Shown piece by piece: positions 55,455-62,217 of a stretch of DNA of 64,000 bases (positions are counted from its first letter, which is position 1; the number at the start of each line of letters is the position of its first letter). Below the pieces are notes generated by a model that did not search any database, was not told where the DNA came from, and was given only the letters and a program-made list of their open reading frames with translations. Origin of the DNA: CAYMWF01 sp964394085 [NCBI: uncultured Gemmatimonadota bacterium] (lineage in GTDB: Bacteria > GCA-2686955 > CAYMWF01); the NCBI GenBank assembly GCA_964394085.1, contig CAYMWF010000008.1:37724-101723 (forward strand), read 5' to 3'. The translations under genes were made by a program, and so were the position numbers.

Positions 55455-56635
55455 CGAGACACATAGGTTTTCTCCAAATTGCATCGGGCAATCTGCGACG
55501 TAATTTATCCGCATCCATCGCCGTCCTGGTGCCGCTCGTGATCATTATCGGCGTCACATGCTCCATGACGTTTATTAAGGCCGGTCTGGCTGAGGATGCC
55601 CGGCTTTCGATGAGCTTGATTCCCGATATCACCGTGCAGCGGCTCGTCGCGGGCCGGGTCATCCACTTCGACGCCGCCGTCGTCGATACCCTCGCCCAGA
55701 CCGGCGGAGTAAGACTGGCGGCCCCAAGGGCCTGGGGATACCTTCCTACAAGGCTCGGCGAGGATGACGTGGCTTTCGCTGTAATGGGGATTGTGCCGGA
55801 ACTTATGCCGCGGCCGGCGGATCTCGATTTCGCCATAGAGGAAGGCCGGTTCCTACTCCCGGGCGATATCGACCGGGTCGTGATAGGAAAGATATTCGCC
55901 GAAGAATGGTCGGCGGGAATAGGCGACACAATCGAGATCGCAGATCCTTTCGGTAACATGGATCGTTTCGAAGTTGTCGGGATTTTCGCATCAGCGGTTC
56001 AGATTTATACTGCGGATTTGATGCTTACTACAATTGATACCGCCAGGAAATTCTTCGGATACCCGCCTGGAACCGTATCTGATGCTGTAGTCTATCTCGA
56101 TGATCCGAGCCGGATGGATGAAATCGCCGCGGCGATGAGCGCGAATATGCCCGGGTACCGGTTCCTTACAAGGGATATCCTCGCTGACCTCACCGACCAG
56201 GCTTTCGGTTCCCGTTCAGGTGTTTTCCAGCTTCTCTGGCTGATTCTGCTTCTGACTGTTCTGCTCCTCTCCTGGTCCCAGGCGAGCGGAATCACGTTCC
56301 GGTTGAGGCAGGAAGTGGGGATACTCAAGGCTCTCGGATGGGGAATCATGGATATAATAGAAGTAAAAGTGTTCGAAAGCCTGCTTCTCGGGCTTGCGGG
56401 CAGCCTCGGGGGCCTGCTCGCCGGCTACTTCTATTTGAGGTGCGGAGCTCCCGGCATCAAGGGATACCTCATCGGCTGGTCGGTAATATTTCCGGATTAT
56501 CCGCTGCCGGTTTATCCGCGAATTCCTGATATAGTGCTGCTCGTATTGCTGGGCACTCTGCCCCTTATCGCCGCATCCGCGGTGCCGGCCTGGCGGATTG
56601 GAAATATCGAGCCGGACAGAGCGATGCGTGGATGA
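55451..56635 (+). CDS. FtsX/MacB-like ABC transporter permease
   Basis: This 394-residue protein has the layout one N-terminal transmembrane helix (SIAVLVPLVIIIGVT), a large periplasmic domain (about 45-265) and three C-terminal helices (LLWLILLLTVLLLSW, FESLLLGLAGSLGGLLAG, DIVLLVLLGTLPLIAASA). The cytoplasmic loop RLRQEVGILKALGW contacts the ATPase and the C-terminus is AVPAWRIGNIEPDRAMRG, both typical of LolCE/MacB-type mechanotransmission permeases. It lies between the small Cys-rich gene and its ATPase. Confidence 0.88.
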   Translation: MTRHIGFLQIASGNLRRNLSASIAVLVPLVIIIGVTCSMTFIKAGLAEDARLSMSLIPDITVQRLVAGRVIHFDAAVVDTLAQTGGVRLAAPRAWGYLPTRLGEDDVAFAVMGIVPELMPRPADLDFAIEEGRFLLPGDIDRVVIGKIFAEEWSAGIGDTIEIADPFGNMDRFEVVGIFASAVQIYTADLMLTTIDTARKFFGYPPGTVSDAVVYLDDPSRMDEIAAAMSANMPGYRFLTRDILADLTDQAFGSRSGVFQLLWLILLLTVLLLSWSQASGITFRLRQEVGILKALGWGIMDIIEVKVFESLLLGLAGSLGGLLAGYFYLRCGAPGIKGYLIGWSVIFPDYPLPVYPRIPDIVLLVLLGTLPLIAASAVPAWRIGNIEPDRAMRG

Positions 56636-56636
56636 A

Positions 56637-57332
56637 ATGATGGTTTCTTTAAAAGCTGTCTGCAGGGAGTTTCGCCGGGGGAATCGGATAATCCGTCCTC
56701 TCGACGATATCAGCTTCTCCCTCGAAAAAGGAAACCTTCTCGTAGTTGAAGGTCCATCCGGCTGCGGCAAGACCACCCTGCTGAACCTTTTAGGCGGCCT
56801 TTCCCGCCCGACTTCGGGCACAGTCACAGTAAACGGGAAAGATATCGGCAGGATGCCCGAGCATCATCTGGCAGCCTGGCGCGGTTCATTCGTGGGTTTT
56901 ATTTTCCAGCAGTTTCACCTGCTTCCCGGATATACAGCCCTGGGTAATGTAGAGCTTCCCATGATTCCGCGTGGGGTTACCGCAAAGGAAAGGAGCACCC
57001 GTGCGATGGACGCACTTGTCGAAGCGGGATTCCCGAGAGAAGCAGCGTATGCCCCGGTCAGGGAGCTGAGCGGCGGCGAGCAGCAGAGGATCGCCGCCGC
57101 CCGGGCTCTGGTCAATGAGCCCTCACTCATAATCGCCGACGAACCGGTCGCCAGTCTCGACCGGCAGAGCGCGGGCCGGATATATGACCTTTTCGGCCGG
57201 CTCCTGGGCCGGGGAAGGACGATCATCCTGGCCCTCCACAACTCTTCCAGCCTGCCCGATCGATTTGCTCCCCAGGTCCTCTCCCTCGCGGACTCCGGAG
57301 AGGGCAAAACCGCCAATCCGCTTTACCTGTAA
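56637..57332 (+). CDS. LolD/MacB-like ABC transporter ATP-binding protein
   Basis: This ~231-residue protein has Walker A VEGPSGCGKTTLLN, Q-loop FIFQQFHLLPGY, signature RELSGGEQQRIAAARAL and Walker B SLIIADEPVASLD. The switch His is in ALHNS. Two adjacent ATGs (56637, 56640) directly after the permease stop are the likely start; a longer frame inside the permease is rejected. It would energise the FtsX-type permease for envelope lipoprotein or peptide export. Confidence 0.88.
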   Translation: MMVSLKAVCREFRRGNRIIRPLDDISFSLEKGNLLVVEGPSGCGKTTLLNLLGGLSRPTSGTVTVNGKDIGRMPEHHLAAWRGSFVGFIFQQFHLLPGYTALGNVELPMIPRGVTAKERSTRAMDALVEAGFPREAAYAPVRELSGGEQQRIAAARALVNEPSLIIADEPVASLDRQSAGRIYDLFGRLLGRGRTIILALHNSSSLPDRFAPQVLSLADSGEGKTANPLYL

Positions 57333-57367
57333 AAAACAGTTGAATAAACGATTAAATATTGACAATC

Positions 57368-57395
57368 GTAACTGCAATATAGCAGCTCATGTTAC
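57368..57395 (+). promoter_or_regulatory. Putative operator of S8 unit 1
   Basis: GTAAC (57368-57372), 18 bases, GTTAC (57391-57395). The same inverted pentamers recur with 17-base spacing at 59589-59615 and 62049-62075, each about 31-33 bases before the -35 box, although the sequence between and around them has diverged. Confidence 0.5.
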
Positions 57396-57428
57396 ACAAA
57401 AGGGAAGAAGAAAAGTCAAATATTGTAT

Positions 57429-57457
57429 TTGCATAATACCTGACTATGTTGTATTAT
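57429..57457 (+). promoter_or_regulatory. Promoter of S8 peptidase unit 1
   Basis: TTGCAT (57429-57434), 17 bases, TATTAT (57452-57457). Both boxes and the spacing are identical in front of units 2 and 3, while the spacer sequence differs from unit 2. The start would lie just at the first leader hairpin. Confidence 0.7.
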
Positions 57458-57463
57458 ATCTAG

Positions 57464-57537
57464 AGGTCTCGAATCGGTTTGAGGAGACCTGAAGACGATG
57501 GCCTCCACCAGTGGCAGGTACTCTCGGGAGGCGTCCA
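57464..57537 (+). ncRNA. Structured 5' leader of S8 unit 1 (possible cis-regulatory RNA)
   Basis: AGGTCTC (57464-57470) pairs with GAGACCT (57484-57490). GCCTCC (57501-57506) can pair with the Shine-Dalgarno GGAGGC (57527-57532), enclosing a small ACC/GGT hairpin (57507-57519). Relative to unit 2, the pair G57501-C57532 becomes A-U, and A57507-U57519 becomes G-C, two compensatory changes. The ligand or cue is unknown; no known riboswitch class was recognised. Confidence 0.6.
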
Positions 57538-59382
57538 ATGAATTCGCCGCGCCGCTTTCTTCCTCATTTTTTTCTGCTTTTCCTATTTCTCGCCACAGCT
57601 GTAACTGCGCAAGCCAAACCGTTCGAGTACTGTATCACCGAAGAACCGGTCGGCGACAAAGGCGCTCTGGTGCCCGTTGTCGCCGGTGAAGTGATCGTGA
57701 CCATCGACCAGTCGGCAGGAAAGCGGATAGTCAAGAAAATCGCGAAGGAATACGGATTGAATATCCGCAAGCACTACGGCAAGCGGGGATTGTATCTTCT
57801 TTCGCAGAATCCCAAGAAACTCGCCAGGCTGAAAAAGAAAATCGGTTCGGCCCGCCTGTCCCGTCTCATCGAAGCGCTCAGTAACGATCCGCGGGTTCTT
57901 TCCGCGGAGCCGAATGCTATCTGCAAAACAAATACATATTTCAAACCGGACGATCCGAAATGGCGCAAGCAGTGGAACCTGCGGGAAATGCAGATGCTTG
58001 CCATGGGAAAGACCTGGGATGCTCAAACCGGTAATAACGATGTGATAATCGCCGTGCTCGATTCCGGTGTCGCATACGAAACTTACCACGACGGCTCTCT
58101 TCAGTACGAGATAATGGAGGATTTTCTCAGTACGGTGTTTGTCCAGGGGTACGATTTCATCAACGATGACGACCACCCCAACGACGATTACAACCACGGC
58201 ACACACATGGCAGGTGTTATCTGCGCCGATCTCAGCAATGATATCGGCGTAGCCGGTATGGCTCCCGGCTGCGCGATCATGCCGGTGAAGGTCCTCGACA
58301 GCGAAGGTGTAGGAACCGTTCTTACACTTATTTCCGGCATCGACTACGCCGTAGCCAACAGCGCCGATGTCCTTAACATGTCTGTTTCGTTCCCTACTGG
58401 ATATATCCCGGGTGAAGCGCTTTACCAGGCTGTACTCGATGCGCACAACGCGGGTGTCGTTCTCGTTGCGGCTGCGGGCAATGAAGGGCTCTCTAATGTC
58501 TGCTATCCCGCCGCGTTCAACGAATGCATCGCTGTCGGCGCCGTAAATTCGATGGGAAAACGGGCTGACTATTCGAACTGGGGCGATGCACTGGACGTTG
58601 TAGCCCCGGGCGGCGATACGGGTGACAGAAACGAGGACGGCGTAGTGGACGCTATTCTTGCACCCGCATTCGCCACGGGACAACCTACCTCCGAAATCGG
58701 GTACTGGATGGGCTGCGGCACTTCCCAGGCCGCGGCGCACGTATCGGCCCTTGCCGGCCTCCTTCTCTCTCACGGAGCCGGAAGCTCGGATGAGGTGCGC
58801 AATACGATCTTGAAAACAGTGAAAGACATGAACGTGGCCGGATGGGACGTAGAATCCGGATACGGTTTGATCAAACCTGAAGAAGCTCTGTCTGAATGCG
58901 GATTGATCGATATCGACCCGATCGACCAGCTTCACGGCTATGTCGAAGGTAATGTCGGAGTCGCGCTGCCTGACGGCTTCGTAGGTCTTGTGATGCAGTT
59001 CCCCGACCGGGTCGTCTACTTCCAGGAATCGCCCGACACCGTATTCGTAAACGACAGCTGCTACGTTGAGAGACACATGTACGCTCTGGTGGAGTGGAGC
59101 CCGCCGTCGGATACCATCGGCGTATACGACATGGGTTCCCTGACTCTCCAGGAGATCCTGGATTATCCGGGCGGGCCGCTAGATTATATCGAGGATACCG
59201 GGGGCATTATCCACTTCCTTAACGATACGGGCGGGCTGTTCGGCGTCTGCAATACTCAATCGGGGCTTTTCGCCGGCGCAGTAGACATTCAGGGCAATTC
59301 AGTGGATCCGCTCGCCGGAACCTTCTTCGAAGATCTCGATGTGGACGATACGTCCGACGATGTAGGCGAAGGAGATTATTAG
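57538..59382 (+). CDS. Secreted S8 subtilisin-like peptidase, array member 1
   Basis: This 614-residue protein has a signal peptide of ~26 residues (ending TAVTAQA) and a prodomain-like segment (30-130: GEVIVTIDQSAGKRIVKKIAKEYGL). The subtilase domain has D175 (VLDSGVAYE), H220 (NHGTHMAG), N315 (AAAGNEG) and S396 (CGTSQAAAH), all intact. A unique C-terminal domain follows (HGYVEGNVGVALPDGFVGLVMQFPDRVVYFQE...). It ends with two DTGG(L/I)I-type 10-residue repeats from residue 553 and an acidic tail (DLDVDDTSDDVGEGDY). GGAGG lies 6 bases before the ATG. It is the most diverged of the three paralogues. Confidence 0.92.
   Translation: MNSPRRFLPHFFLLFLFLATAVTAQAKPFEYCITEEPVGDKGALVPVVAGEVIVTIDQSAGKRIVKKIAKEYGLNIRKHYGKRGLYLLSQNPKKLARLKKKIGSARLSRLIEALSNDPRVLSAEPNAICKTNTYFKPDDPKWRKQWNLREMQMLAMGKTWDAQTGNNDVIIAVLDSGVAYETYHDGSLQYEIMEDFLSTVFVQGYDFINDDDHPNDDYNHGTHMAGVICADLSNDIGVAGMAPGCAIMPVKVLDSEGVGTVLTLISGIDYAVANSADVLNMSVSFPTGYIPGEALYQAVLDAHNAGVVLVAAAGNEGLSNVCYPAAFNECIAVGAVNSMGKRADYSNWGDALDVVAPGGDTGDRNEDGVVDAILAPAFATGQPTSEIGYWMGCGTSQAAAHVSALAGLLLSHGAGSSDEVRNTILKTVKDMNVAGWDVESGYGLIKPEEALSECGLIDIDPIDQLHGYVEGNVGVALPDGFVGLVMQFPDRVVYFQESPDTVFVNDSCYVERHMYALVEWSPPSDTIGVYDMGSLTLQEILDYPGGPLDYIEDTGGIIHFLNDTGGLFGVCNTQSGLFAGAVDIQGNSVDPLAGTFFEDLDVDDTSDDVGEGDY
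59194..59253 (+). repeat. Two-unit form of the 30-bp DTGG repeat
   Basis: GATACCGGGGGCATTATCCA... and GATACGGGCGGGCTGTTCGG... encode DTGGIIHFLN and DTGGLFGVCN at the position where unit 2 has ten copies. Confidence 0.85.
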
Positions 59383-59588
59383 AAATCAACCTTTCCGGGC
59401 CCGCTTCCGGAAATTGAGCAAATCCTGCCACCCCCGCCACCCCGGCGGGGGTGAGTTTTATCAGGTGAATTTCCCTCGATGATTGGATCGACATACCGGT
59501 TCTCAACTCGCGGAACCCGGGCTGGAATTACAACAAACCCCGCTTGTGAAGAAAAATCAGCCAGCAATGCTGCAAATAAATTGCACCT
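59383..59588. other. Spacer between S8 units 1 and 2
   Basis: It contains the terminator below and a conserved block after it (about 59461-59560) that recurs after gene 2 (61921-62015), as expected for a duplicated unit. No gene is present. Confidence 0.6.
59429..59460 (+). terminator. Rho-independent terminator of S8 unit 1
   Basis: CACCCCCGCC, loop ACCCC, GGCGGGGGTG, then AGTTTTA: a 10-bp GC stem 46 bases after the stop. The same stem with a different loop (GTCAC) follows unit 2. Confidence 0.8.
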
Positions 59589-59615
59589 GTAACTGGCATA
59601 ATCTGTTGAAGTTAC
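59589..59615 (+). promoter_or_regulatory. Putative operator of S8 unit 2
   Basis: GTAAC, 17 bases, GTTAC. See unit 1 for the conserved placement. Confidence 0.5.
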
Positions 59616-59646
59616 AAGATATTAATACAAAAAGAATAATTATCTA

Positions 59647-59675
59647 TTGCATTATAGTTGACATTTTCGTATTAT
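59647..59675 (+). promoter_or_regulatory. Promoter of S8 peptidase unit 2
   Basis: TTGCAT (59647-59652), 17 bases, TATTAT (59670-59675). Confidence 0.7.
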
Positions 59676-59681
59676 ATATGG

Positions 59682-59757
59682 AGGTCTCGAAACGGTTTGA
59701 GGAGACCTGAGGATGATGACCTCCGCCAGTGACAGGCGCTCTCAAGGAGGTTGTCTA
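59682..59757 (+). ncRNA. Structured 5' leader of S8 unit 2
   Basis: AGGTCTC (59682-59688) pairs with GAGACCT (59702-59708). GATGACCTCC (59715-59724) can pair over ten positions, two of them G-U, with GGAGGTTGTC (59746-59755), which contains the Shine-Dalgarno. A CGCC/GGCG hairpin (59724-59738) lies inside. An upstream GAGG (59709-59712) competes for the same CCTC, so two exclusive folds are possible in this copy. Confidence 0.6.
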
Positions 59758-61842
59758 ATGAATTCGCCGCGCAACTTTTTCCCTCAACTATTCTTGCTTT
59801 TCCTCTTCCTCGCCACAGCAGTAACCGTCCAAGCCAAACCGTTCGAGTACTGTATCACTGAAGAACCGGTCGGCGAAAACGGCGCTCTGGTGCCTGTTGT
59901 GGCCGGTGAAGTGATCGTGACCATCGACCAGTCGGCGGGAAAACGGATAGCCAAGAAAATCGCGAAGGAATACGGATTGAATATCCGCAAGCACTACGGC
60001 AAGCGGGGATTGTATCTTCTTTCGCAGAACCCCAAGAAACTCGCAAAACTGAAAAAGAAATTAGGTTCTGCCCGCCTGTCCCGTCTCATTGAAGCCCTCA
60101 AAAAGGATCCGCGGATTCTGGCAGCGGAACCGAATGCGATATGCAATTCCAAGTGGTATTACTGGCCTGACGACCCGAAATGGCGCAAGCAGTGGAACCT
60201 GCGCGACTGGGACAAGCTGGCCATGGGATTCGCCTGGGATGATGAAACCGGCGATGACGACGTGATAATCGCCGTGCTCGATTCGGGTGTCGCATACGAG
60301 ACTTACCATGACGGCTCCCTCCAGTACGAGATAATGGAGGAGTTCTATTCCACGGTATTCGTCCAGGGGTATGATTTTATCAACGATGACGATCATCCCA
60401 ACGACGATTTCAACCACGGCACCCACATGGCCGGCATCATCTGCTCGGATCTGAGCAATGATATCGGCGTGGCCGGAATGGCTCCCGGCTGTGCGATAAT
60501 GCCTGTGAAAGTCCTCGACAGCGAAGGCCTTGGAACGGTTCTATCTCTTATCGCGGGCATCGACTACGCCGTAGCCAACGGGGCCGATGTTCTGAACATG
60601 TCGGTTTCCTTCCCGAGCGGATTCACACCGGGCGAAGCGCTTTATCGGTCGGTGCTCGATGCTCACAACGCGGGTGTCGTTCTCGTTGCGGCAGCAGGTA
60701 ACGAAGGGCTTTCGAATGTCTGCTATCCCGCCGCGTTCAACGAATGCATCGCCGTGGGCGCCGTAAATTCGGCGAAGGAGCGGGCCGATTATTCGAACTG
60801 GGGAGCAGCCCTGGATATCATGGCTCCGGGCGGTGATTCGGAGGACAGAAACCATGACGGCGTCGTAGACGCGATTCTGGCGCCCTCCTTCGCCTCGGGT
60901 CAGCCGACCACCGACATAGGGTACTGGATGGGTTGCGGCACCTCCCAGGCCACGGCTCACGTGTCTGCCCTCGCCGGCCTCCTCCTCTCTCACGGGGCCG
61001 GAAGCGCCGACGTTGTTCGCAACGCGATCCTGAAAACGGCATCGAGATTGGAAAGCTGGGGATGGGACGAGGACACGGGGTACGGCCAGATAAGTCCGAG
61101 CCGCTGCTTGAGGGATTATGCGAATGTCGCCGTCGACCCTGTGGACCAGCTTCACGGCTATGTCGAAGGTAATGTCGGAGTCGCGCTGCCTGCGGGTTTC
61201 GTGGGCCTGGTCATGCAGTTCCCCGATCGGGTGGTCTACTTCCAGGAATCGCCCGACTCCGTATGCGTAAACGACAGCTGCTACGTTGAGAAGCACCTGT
61301 ACGCCATGGTGGAATGGAGTCCTCCGTCAGATAGTATCGCCGTATACGACATGGGTTCGTTAACTCTCCAGGAGGTCCTGGGTTATCCCGGCGGACCGAT
61401 AGCCTACATTGAGGATGCCGGCGGCATAATCCACTTCCTGAACGATACAGGCGGCCTGATCATGTTCCTGGACGATACCGGCGGTCTGATCATGTTCCTC
61501 GACGACACCGGCGGAATCATCCAGTTCCTCGACGACACCGGCGGTATGATCATGTTCCTCGACGATACGGGCGGCCTGATCCAGTTCCTGAACGACACGG
61601 GCGGTCTGATCCAGTTCCTGAATGATACGGGCGGCCTGATCATGTTCCTGAACGATACCGGCGGCATAATCCACTTCCTGAACGACACGGGCGGGCTCTT
61701 CGGCGCCTGCGACCCGCAGTCGGGGCTCTTCGCCGGAGCGATGGATATGCACGGCAACTCGGTGGATCCGCTCGAGGGAACCTTCTTCGTGGACCTGGAT
61801 GTGGACGATACGTCTGACGATGTAGGCGACGGAAACTACTAG
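59758..61842 (+). CDS. Secreted S8 subtilisin-like peptidase, array member 2, with ten C-terminal repeats
   Basis: This 694-residue paralogue of member 1 has the same catalytic numbering (D175, H220, N315, and Ser in CGTSQATAH). The signal peptide is MNSPRNFFPQLFLLFLFLAT. The extra 80 residues relative to member 1 are exactly eight more 10-residue units in the C-terminal repeat (residues 553-652). The repeats may form a short beta-solenoid or an adhesive or calcium-binding stalk, but this is inference. The acidic tail DLDVDDTSDDVGDGNY is conserved. GGAGG lies 7 bases before the ATG. Confidence 0.92.
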   Translation: MNSPRNFFPQLFLLFLFLATAVTVQAKPFEYCITEEPVGENGALVPVVAGEVIVTIDQSAGKRIAKKIAKEYGLNIRKHYGKRGLYLLSQNPKKLAKLKKKLGSARLSRLIEALKKDPRILAAEPNAICNSKWYYWPDDPKWRKQWNLRDWDKLAMGFAWDDETGDDDVIIAVLDSGVAYETYHDGSLQYEIMEEFYSTVFVQGYDFINDDDHPNDDFNHGTHMAGIICSDLSNDIGVAGMAPGCAIMPVKVLDSEGLGTVLSLIAGIDYAVANGADVLNMSVSFPSGFTPGEALYRSVLDAHNAGVVLVAAAGNEGLSNVCYPAAFNECIAVGAVNSAKERADYSNWGAALDIMAPGGDSEDRNHDGVVDAILAPSFASGQPTTDIGYWMGCGTSQATAHVSALAGLLLSHGAGSADVVRNAILKTASRLESWGWDEDTGYGQISPSRCLRDYANVAVDPVDQLHGYVEGNVGVALPAGFVGLVMQFPDRVVYFQESPDSVCVNDSCYVEKHLYAMVEWSPPSDSIAVYDMGSLTLQEVLGYPGGPIAYIEDAGGIIHFLNDTGGLIMFLDDTGGLIMFLDDTGGIIQFLDDTGGMIMFLDDTGGLIQFLNDTGGLIQFLNDTGGLIMFLNDTGGIIHFLNDTGGLFGACDPQSGLFAGAMDMHGNSVDPLEGTFFVDLDVDDTSDDVGDGNY
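61414..61713 (+). repeat. Ten-unit 30-bp tandem repeat encoding DTGG(L/I/M)I(M/Q/H)FL(D/N)
   Basis: Units start at 61414, 61444, 61474 and so on every 30 bases to 61684. The consensus is Asp-Thr-Gly-Gly, then two hydrophobics, Met/Gln/His, Phe-Leu and Asp/Asn; the first unit has Ala for Thr and the last diverges after DTGGL. Codon differences between units show they are not all recent copies. Confidence 0.95.
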
Positions 61843-62048
61843 AATACAACTTTTCCGGGCCTGCTCCCGGAAATTAAGAAAACAGTGCCACCCCCGCCGT
61901 CACGGCGGGGGTGAGTTTTATCCGGTGAATTTCCTTCGATGATTGGATCGACATACCGGTTCTCAACTTACGGAACCCGGGCTGGAATCACAATAAATCC
62001 CGATTATAAAGAAAAATTAGGCAGAAATGTCGATAATATTTTACGATC
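61843..62048. other. Spacer between S8 units 2 and 3
   Basis: It matches the 59383-59588 spacer in its first part (terminator and following ~95 bases) and diverges from it just before the operator. No gene is present. Confidence 0.6.
61889..61920 (+). terminator. Rho-independent terminator of S8 unit 2
   Basis: CACCCCCGCC, loop GTCAC, GGCGGGGGTG, then AGTTTTA. Confidence 0.8.
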
Positions 62049-62075
62049 GTAACCGGCTTAAACTGTTGAAGTTAC
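62049..62075 (+). promoter_or_regulatory. Putative operator of S8 unit 3
   Basis: GTAAC, 17 bases, GTTAC, in a context otherwise diverged from unit 2. Confidence 0.5.
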
Positions 62076-62106
62076 AAGATAAAATCCAAAAAAGTGAAAT
62101 TATCTA

Positions 62107-62135
62107 TTGCATTATAGTTGACATTTTCGTATTAT
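62107..62135 (+). promoter_or_regulatory. Promoter of S8 peptidase unit 3
   Basis: TTGCAT (62107-62112), 17 bases, TATTAT (62130-62135); identical to unit 2. Confidence 0.7.
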
Positions 62136-62141
62136 ATATGG

Positions 62142-62217
62142 AGGTCTCGAAACGGTTTGAGGAGACCTGAGGATGATGACCTCCGCCAGTGACAGGCGCT
62201 CTCAAGGAGGTTGTCTA
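62142..62217 (+). ncRNA. Structured 5' leader of S8 unit 3
   Basis: Base-for-base identical to the leader of unit 2, so it adds no independent covariation. Confidence 0.6.

Noticed and set aside
57464-57537. Known riboswitch (cobalamin, c-di-GMP, others) in the S8 leaders
   Set aside because: A GCCAGTG-like string is present but the conserved cores of these classes are not.
57583-59076. 497-codon open frame on the minus strand across S8 gene 1, and similar mirror frames over genes 2 and 3
   Set aside because: They are exact antisense shadows of well-supported S8 genes, without signal, family motifs or Shine-Dalgarno; their openness follows from GC-rich codon use and the duplication.
61414-61713. 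Possible CRISPR array because of regular 30-bp repeats
   Set aside because: The units are contiguous with no spacers and keep an open reading frame.
61360-61752. Minus-strand frame with its own 10-residue repeat (VVQELDQAAR-like)
   Set aside because: It is the reverse reading of the DTGG repeat; the sense frame has the full protease context.
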